Of a DNA stretch of 64,000 nucleotides, positions 59,150 to 64,000 are shown piece by piece. Both the position numbers and the translations under genes were made by a program. Within the stretch, counting starts at the first letter, position 1; each line of letters starts with the position of its first letter. Under the pieces are notes generated by a model. The model had not been told where the DNA came from and made no database searches. It saw only the letters and a list, made by a program, of their open reading frames with translations. Source of the stretch: Microvenator marinus (lineage in GTDB: Bacteria > Myxococcota_A > Bradymonadia > Bradymonadales > Bradymonadaceae); NCBI RefSeq assembly GCF_007993755.1, contig NZ_CP042467.1, positions 3,744,001 through 3,808,000 of the forward strand, read 5' to 3'.

Positions 59150-61194
59150 TGTTGCATTTGGAAGAAACCGAAGCATTGCGCGCGCAAATCGAGGCGCATG
59201 AACGCACTATCTCGCGGCTACTCAGCACCCTGGAGAATAGCCAACGGATAGCAGAAACCGACCTTTGGAGTAGTACGAGGCACCTTCAAGAGCTGGTGGA
59301 CGCAAGAACTGAAGAGCTCCGAGGGGCGAGTCAGTTTCTGGATTCCATTATCGAATCCCTGCCAAATCGAATTTGTATCCTTGATCTTGAAGGCGTCGTG
59401 GTTCGCGTCAACTACCCATGGTCGATGCAGATCGATGTATCGGACTCGAGGTTGAAACCCGGCGATGACCTCTTGGCTTTCTATCGGGAACACCGCGCAG
59501 ATGTAGCCAGCGTTTTGAGCGATGTAATCGAAGGGAGCCTTAGCAGTTTTTCCCTACTTTCGGTGGTTGAGGGAAAGTACTTTGAGACCACACTACGAAG
59601 GCTAGAAGACGAGCAACACATTCTCATCTCAGAGGTCAACGTTACCGAGTTGGTAGCCGCGCGAAAGCGTCACGACGCTGAGCGACGCCAGATCGAGATG
59701 CTCTCGATGGTGGCTCGGTACACCGAAAAAGTGGTTGTGATTTTGGGTGAGGATGGAAAAGTTGAGTGGTCTAATAGCGCGGCTGTAGCGGTTTTTGGGC
59801 CTCAGCACATAGGTCAAGATGGGATGAGTCTGGCAGCAGAAATCCTTGTGGATAGCGCTTTCGGTGAGGATATCGAGCAGCTTTTGGAGGCGGGGAAGAC
59901 TATCGGGACCGACGTCTGCGTCAAGGATAAGACCGGTCAACATGTGTGGTACAAACTCGAGTTGCGCCGCGTGCCCATGAGCATTCGTTACGTCACTCTG
60001 ATCATCATGACCAACATCACTCACCGAGTTCACGGGGAGCAGGAACTCGCCCGTGAGCGTGAACTTCTGAGTTCTGTGATTGAAAACGTGCCTCACTCGG
60101 TGTTTTGGAAGGACGGTGACGGTTCCTATCAGGGAGTGAACTCTAGTTTCTTGGACCTCGTTGGTTTGACTCGTTCCGACGTCTTGGGCAAGCGCGAAGT
60201 CGACCTTGCGTTGAATGCTATTTGGGGTGGCAAAGAGCCGCAGGGAGAGTTGCTCGTGGAGTCTAAAGGGGTCGAAAGGTCACTCTTGGCTAACACGGTT
60301 TGCCTGAAAGATGCCCAAGGGAAGGAAGGAAGTGTGAGCATTTTGGCTGATATCACCGAGTTCAAGACCTTGGAGCGTCAGCTGCATCAGGCTGGAAAGC
60401 TGGAGTCTATCGGACAGCTTGCCGCGGGTGTGGCACATGAGATCAATACGCCTATGCAGTACATAGGGGACAATTTGCATTTCATGCAAAGAGCTTTTGA
60501 TATGCTCATGGAGCTTGCTTCGAAGGTTGAAAAAGCTTGTGATGACGGAAGTCTGAACGTTGACCGTGCGACGAGCTGGCTGAAGGAGTCTCGCCTTGAG
60601 ATGGTCCGCGATAAGACACCACGGGCACTTGCGAACGCACGCGATGGTGTCGATGTGGTTTCAAAGATTATTCGTTCCATGAAAGTTTATTCTCATCCTG
60701 GCGGTGAAAAGACCAAAGTGGATATCAACGAGGCGCTCTCGCACGTGGTTGCGTTGAGTCGAAACGAGTGGAAATACCACGCAGATCTCGAGACAGATTT
60801 CGTGGATAACGCCTACTCGTTCTGCGAGATTGCCACGTTGAATCAGGTCTTCGTGAACCTGATCGTCAATGCGGCTCAAGCGATCGCAGAGCAGAATAAA
60901 CACGGGAAAATTGTTGTGCGTACTCGGGTTCATCCACGCACAATTGCAATCGAGATTCAGGACGACGGACCCGGAATCCCGGAGTCGATTCAGTCTCGAA
61001 TCTTCGATCCATTCTTCACGACCAAGGAAATCGGGAAGGGCACTGGGCAAGGTTTGTCTATCGCTCGAAGAATCATTGAGCAAAGTGATGGCAAGATCGA
61101 TTTTGTTTCGACTCCAGGCGTTGGGACCACGTTTAGGTTGGAGTTGCCAAGGTATACCTCAGAATCAACTCTCAATGACGGAGTGAAACAATGA
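59149..61194 (+). CDS. PAS-domain histidine kinase 2
   Basis: A 681-residue soluble histidine kinase. After a coiled coil (residues 1-55) come three PAS-like domains at about 60-165, 170-290 and 300-410 (SLPNRICILDLEGVVVRVN; VVVILGEDGKVEWSNSAAVAVFG; NVPHSVFWKDGDGSYQGVNSSFLDLVGLTRSDVLGK). The HisKA domain has GQLAAGVAHEINTPMQYIGDN with His430. The HATPase domain has FVNLIVNAAQAIAEQ, IQDDGPGIPE and FTTKEIGKGTGQGLSIARRII. It is a close relative of the kinase at 53874 in the H-box region. It forms an operon with the FIST gene upstream and the receiver-HD gene downstream. Confidence 0.92.
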   Translation: MLHLEETEALRAQIEAHERTISRLLSTLENSQRIAETDLWSSTRHLQELVDARTEELRGASQFLDSIIESLPNRICILDLEGVVVRVNYPWSMQIDVSDSRLKPGDDLLAFYREHRADVASVLSDVIEGSLSSFSLLSVVEGKYFETTLRRLEDEQHILISEVNVTELVAARKRHDAERRQIEMLSMVARYTEKVVVILGEDGKVEWSNSAAVAVFGPQHIGQDGMSLAAEILVDSAFGEDIEQLLEAGKTIGTDVCVKDKTGQHVWYKLELRRVPMSIRYVTLIIMTNITHRVHGEQELARERELLSSVIENVPHSVFWKDGDGSYQGVNSSFLDLVGLTRSDVLGKREVDLALNAIWGGKEPQGELLVESKGVERSLLANTVCLKDAQGKEGSVSILADITEFKTLERQLHQAGKLESIGQLAAGVAHEINTPMQYIGDNLHFMQRAFDMLMELASKVEKACDDGSLNVDRATSWLKESRLEMVRDKTPRALANARDGVDVVSKIIRSMKVYSHPGGEKTKVDINEALSHVVALSRNEWKYHADLETDFVDNAYSFCEIATLNQVFVNLIVNAAQAIAEQNKHGKIVVRTRVHPRTIAIEIQDDGPGIPESIQSRIFDPFFTTKEIGKGTGQGLSIARRIIEQSDGKIDFVSTPGVGTTFRLELPRYTSESTLNDGVKQ

Positions 61195-62309
61195 CCAAGA
61201 AGGTTTTATGTGTTGATGACGAATCTCTGGTTTTGGAAGGGCTTGAAAACACCCTTGGATGGGATTTTTCTGTGGTGACGTTTACCTCGGGTGCCGAAGC
61301 TCTCGACTATCTCAGATCCAATTCAGAAGAGGTCGGTGTCATCATCTCAGACATGCGCATGCCCGGCATGGATGGTGCCACCTTCTTGAGCGAAGTTGCT
61401 CGGAGCTATCCAGATATCGTGCGAATGCTGCTCACCGGCTACTCCGATATCGAGTCAGCATTGCGAGCTATCAATCATGGAAAAATCTTCCGGATGTTGA
61501 TGAAGCCGATTGGGGCTGAGGAATTGGGTGGTGCGGTACGTGATGCCTTTAGGCAAGCAGAATTGATTGAGGCCGAGAAAGTAGTGCTTGAAGGTACTCT
61601 CAAGGGGGCGATTGAAGCGTTGATGGAAGCTCTATCCTTGGCGTCTCCATTGGCTATGAGTCGCTCTCGGATTTTGGAGAGGATGGTGCGGCATATTGGA
61701 CAAACTCTTGGCGATTCAAATTGGGAATACGAAACCGCTGCTCTGCTCGCGCTCCTTGGTACGATCGCCTCACCGAATTCCGTCCTTGAGAAGTTTGCGA
61801 TAGGCGCACCTATCTCTCCACAAGAGGCCGAGACTATCGAAGGCTATGCCGAGCTTGGCTACGATATGCTCAAGAAGATTCCGAGGTTGGAACGCGTCGC
61901 TGAGATCGTGCGTAGGCATCGAGACCCTGGCCAGTCAGAAGCAGAGTTTGTCAAGGTGGGTGCACAAAGGCTGCAAGCCTCATTGCTTTTTGATCAACAG
62001 GTCCTGCGAGGCGCTACCCCTCAAGAGGTCAGTGAGCACCTGCGCAGGGCTGGAGTTTCCAAAGAGATAGTTGCGGCTTTGATGAGCTTTAGGCCACCAC
62101 TTTCCGCCGATGCCTCGCGATTCGTAGACCTCGCCCAGCTGCTTCCTGACATGAGACTTGAGACCGATGTCCATTCGAAAACGGGCCAGCTTCTTCTAAG
62201 AAAGGATACCGTTTTGTCTTGGGCAAGTATTGAAAGGTTGAGAAATTTCGATCGTGGAGTCGGTGTAGAGACCCCTTTACATGTATCGATGATAACGAGG
62301 TGTGTATGA
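61191..62309 (+). CDS. Response regulator with degenerate HD-GYP-like domain
   Basis: A 372-residue protein. The receiver is complete (VLCVDDES, acceptor Asp54 in ISDMRMPGMDG, LLTGYSD, Lys in LMKPIG). The C-terminal part follows the RpfG/HD-GYP layout but the His-Asp pair is missing: where an active enzyme has LLHDIGK, this one reads LLALLGTIA. The later part (EGYAELGYDMLKKIPRLERVAEIVRRHRDP) retains only the outline of the GYP region. c-di-GMP hydrolysis is therefore unlikely; it may act as a binding platform. It overlaps the kinase and the HDOD gene by four bases each. Confidence 0.78.
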   Translation: MTKKVLCVDDESLVLEGLENTLGWDFSVVTFTSGAEALDYLRSNSEEVGVIISDMRMPGMDGATFLSEVARSYPDIVRMLLTGYSDIESALRAINHGKIFRMLMKPIGAEELGGAVRDAFRQAELIEAEKVVLEGTLKGAIEALMEALSLASPLAMSRSRILERMVRHIGQTLGDSNWEYETAALLALLGTIASPNSVLEKFAIGAPISPQEAETIEGYAELGYDMLKKIPRLERVAEIVRRHRDPGQSEAEFVKVGAQRLQASLLFDQQVLRGATPQEVSEHLRRAGVSKEIVAALMSFRPPLSADASRFVDLAQLLPDMRLETDVHSKTGQLLLRKDTVLSWASIERLRNFDRGVGVETPLHVSMITRCV

Positions 62310-63115
62310 GCGCTGACCTGGTGTCCTCAAGTGCTATCGATGGTAAGTGGTTACTCGAAGTTGTGCGTGGGCCGGACTTCGAGCCGCCGCTACTACCAGA
62401 CGTGGCGACTCGAGTGCTCAAGCTGCTAACTCAGCCCGATGTAGACTTCCAAGAGCTTGCGAGACTGGTGTCCTCGGAGCCGCTTCTTGCGGCGCAGATT
62501 ATTCGAGTTGCGAGTTCCCCACTCTATGGCAATCAAGAGATCGGTACCGTCGTCTCAGCCCTGATACGCCTTGGGAATCGAACGGTGCGCAATGTCGTCC
62601 TTGAATACGGACTTAAGACCTTGAGACACTCTCAGCTTCGGTTCCAAGCCGAGGTCAAGGCGGTGATTGACCACTGTGTTGTGACGGCCAATTTGATGCA
62701 TATCGTCTCGAGACGAACGGGAATCACGAACGACGGATTCTTTACGCTCGGTCTCTTGCACGATCTTGGGCTTATTGCGGTGCTAAGCGCATTAAATGGG
62801 GTTGAACGGCAAGAACTCACGCAGGCTGATTGGAATGTGCTGAGTCAGACCAGTGAGGAAGCGTTGAGCCAGTTGATCAAAGCTTGGTCGTTGCCCGTCG
62901 AGCTTGGAAGGGTTCTCGATGACTACTTTGGTGCGGCTTCCAGTGAGAAGCACGTGCTCCTGGTTGCATCTGCACTGGCAGACGGTCTTGGCTTCAAGTC
63001 GACACCGGAGGCAGGCAGCTCCGTCTCTGGGCTCGAGTCTAGCCTTGAAGCATTGAAGCTTGGGGAGAGCGACTTCGAGGCTATGCTCGAAGAGGCAAAA
63101 AGCGCTGCGTCTTAA
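62306..63115 (+). CDS. HDOD-domain protein 2
   Basis: A 269-residue HDOD protein. The ATG at 62306 overlaps the previous stop (ATGA) and GAGG is just upstream. It is a close paralogue of the HDOD protein at 32545-33354, sharing PPLLPDVATRVLKLL, RVASSPLYGNQEI, VVLEYGLKTL and TLGLLHDLGLIAVL. It is the last gene of the FIST-kinase-receiver operon and precedes flagellin 2. As a non-enzymatic member of the HD superfamily it probably binds partners or nucleotides. Presence beside the flagellin gene suggests, but does not prove, a role in motility control. Confidence 0.88.
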   Translation: MSADLVSSSAIDGKWLLEVVRGPDFEPPLLPDVATRVLKLLTQPDVDFQELARLVSSEPLLAAQIIRVASSPLYGNQEIGTVVSALIRLGNRTVRNVVLEYGLKTLRHSQLRFQAEVKAVIDHCVVTANLMHIVSRRTGITNDGFFTLGLLHDLGLIAVLSALNGVERQELTQADWNVLSQTSEEALSQLIKAWSLPVELGRVLDDYFGAASSEKHVLLVASALADGLGFKSTPEAGSSVSGLESSLEALKLGESDFEAMLEEAKSAAS

Positions 63116-63124
63116 CTTTTTTTC

Positions 63125-63151
63125 TAAAGTAATTTTGGAGGGTGCCGATGA
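63125..63151 (+). promoter_or_regulatory. Sigma-28 (FliA)-type promoter of flagellin 2
   Basis: TAAA, 15 bases, GCCGATGA, identical in both elements to the flagellin 1 promoter. It lies 56 bases before the ATG, and TTGTCAA recurs in the early transcribed region. Confidence 0.88.
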
Positions 63152-63207
63152 ATGGGTTGTCAATAGTCGGCGAGTTTTCAACCCCACTCGCCCCAAAGGA
63201 GTGAGTC

Positions 63208-64000
63208 ATGATCGGAGTAAGAACAAACGTAGCAAGTCTTGGAGCTCAGCGTCACCTCAACAGCACCAGCAAGGCGCTTCAGGACAATATCGCCAAACTC
63301 TCGAGTGGATTCCGCATCAACAACGCCTCAGACGACGCAGCAGGCTTGGCGGTCTCGGAGGAAATGAAATCTGACATTCGCAGCCTTGGACAAGCCAGCC
63401 GCAACGCGAACGACGCGGTTAGCTTGGTGCAAACGGCGGAAGGAGCACTTGGTCAAGTACACAACATTCTCGGCCGCATGAAGGAGCTCTCGGTACAAGC
63501 CAACAGCGATGGTATCAACGACACCCAGCGCGCCCACATCGACACTGAGTTTCAAGAACTCGTCGCCGAAATCGATGATATCGCTTCAACCACCTCCTTC
63601 AACGGCAACAGCCTACTCGACGGAACTTACAGCGGTACCTTCCAGGTAGGTGCGGAAGCCACCGATACGTTGACCATCGACATCACTCAGGGATTTGCTG
63701 CGGCCGACCTTGAGGATGCGGGCGCAACCACCAACCTCGGTGCCGCGAGCCTGACCTCCACGGCAAACGCCGTCACCGCCATGGGTGTGATCGACAACGC
63801 GATCTCGACCGTGTCGGAGCAGCGCGCAGCACTTGGTGCCTCACAGAACCGATTGGAAGCCAAGATCGAGAACCTCTCGGTGGCACGTGAAAACCTCGAA
63901 GCAGCAAATAGCCGCATCCGCGACGTAGATGTGGCAAGCGAGATGGCTTCTTTGACCAAGAACCAGATCCTTACCCAGGCAGGTGCCTCCATGCTCGCCC
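63208..64000 (+). CDS. fliC: Flagellin 2, 3'-truncated by the window end
   Basis: The first 264 residues of a second flagellin, closely similar to flagellin 1 along its whole visible length: MIGVRTNVASLGAQRHL, LSSGFRINNASDDAAGLAVSEEM, and the C-terminal DVDVASEMASLTKNQILTQAGASML up to the window end. Differences cluster in the short middle region (about residues 155-200). Only around 14 residues are probably missing. AAGGAG precedes the ATG. It has its own sigma-28-type promoter. Two nearly equal flagellins could form a mixed or segmented filament. Confidence 0.96.
   Translation, partial: MIGVRTNVASLGAQRHLNSTSKALQDNIAKLSSGFRINNASDDAAGLAVSEEMKSDIRSLGQASRNANDAVSLVQTAEGALGQVHNILGRMKELSVQANSDGINDTQRAHIDTEFQELVAEIDDIASTTSFNGNSLLDGTYSGTFQVGAEATDTLTIDITQGFAAADLEDAGATTNLGAASLTSTANAVTAMGVIDNAISTVSEQRAALGASQNRLEAKIENLSVARENLEAANSRIRDVDVASEMASLTKNQILTQAGASMLA

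Overview
The window is a bacterial chromosome segment, with a GC content of about the mid-50s percent judged by eye. It comes from a flagellated, Gram-negative, delta-proteobacterial or Myxococcota-like organism. The indications are a surface protein with a MYXO-CTERM-like tail, many lipoproteins, an RND pump, a dense set of HDOD/FIST/two-component proteins, and flagellar operons carrying sigma-54-like and sigma-28-like promoters. A Bradymonadales-type myxococcote would fit, but that placement is inference only. No rRNA, tRNA, CRISPR array or insertion sequence was seen, and no gene-free stretch exceeds 300 bases.

Region 1 (1-11.6 kb): the end of an RND efflux pump faces a long co-directional minus-strand run. 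That run reads ECF sigma factor, anti-sigma factor, lipoprotein, GT-C membrane glycosyltransferase, CheW, methyl-accepting protein, CheA-type hybrid kinase and CNNM/CBS membrane protein. Two paralogous small lipoproteins lie upstream. Region 2 (11.7-33.4 kb) is mixed. It holds a nucleotidyltransferase fused to a sugar-phosphate cyclase followed by an SDR, a seven-repeat Ig-like surface protein, an orphan coiled-coil protein with a 21-bp tandem repeat, an ABC-F ATPase and a fructosamine-kinase-like protein. It continues with a GspE/PilB ATPase, dnaE, an orphan protein/TPR pair, a large membrane protein, tryptophan 2,3-dioxygenase, mutM and an HDOD protein.

Region 3 (33.4-53.9 kb) is a compact flagellar locus on the minus strand. 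It contains flgF-G-A-H-I-J-M-N-K-L behind a sigma-54-type promoter, flhA-flhF-fliA, and fliM-N-O-P-Q-R-flhB behind another sigma-54-type promoter. A divergent plus-strand stator operon (motA, two motB-like genes, fliL, a fliJ-like gene) starts at a sigma-28-type promoter. The same TAAA-N15-GNCGATGA motif precedes both flagellin genes and also lies inside flgJ just ahead of flgM, so the class-3 regulon can be read from the sequence.

Region 4 (53.9-64 kb) continues the stator operon into a signalling island. A histidine kinase, a degenerate receiver-HDOD protein and a receiver-pseudokinase are followed by flagellin 1. Then come a FIST sensor, a PAS histidine kinase, a receiver plus degenerate HD-GYP protein and an HDOD protein, and finally flagellin 2, which is cut by the window end.

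The most unusual points are these. The two adjacent MotB-like proteins have complementary defects: the first lacks the proton-carrying Asp but keeps a good peptidoglycan motif, and the second keeps the Asp but has a degraded motif. A shared 34-bp bipartite element precedes two unrelated orphan genes. A cytidylyltransferase-like domain is fused to a cyclitol synthase. The flagellin-linked signalling island is built largely from output domains that have lost catalytic residues.
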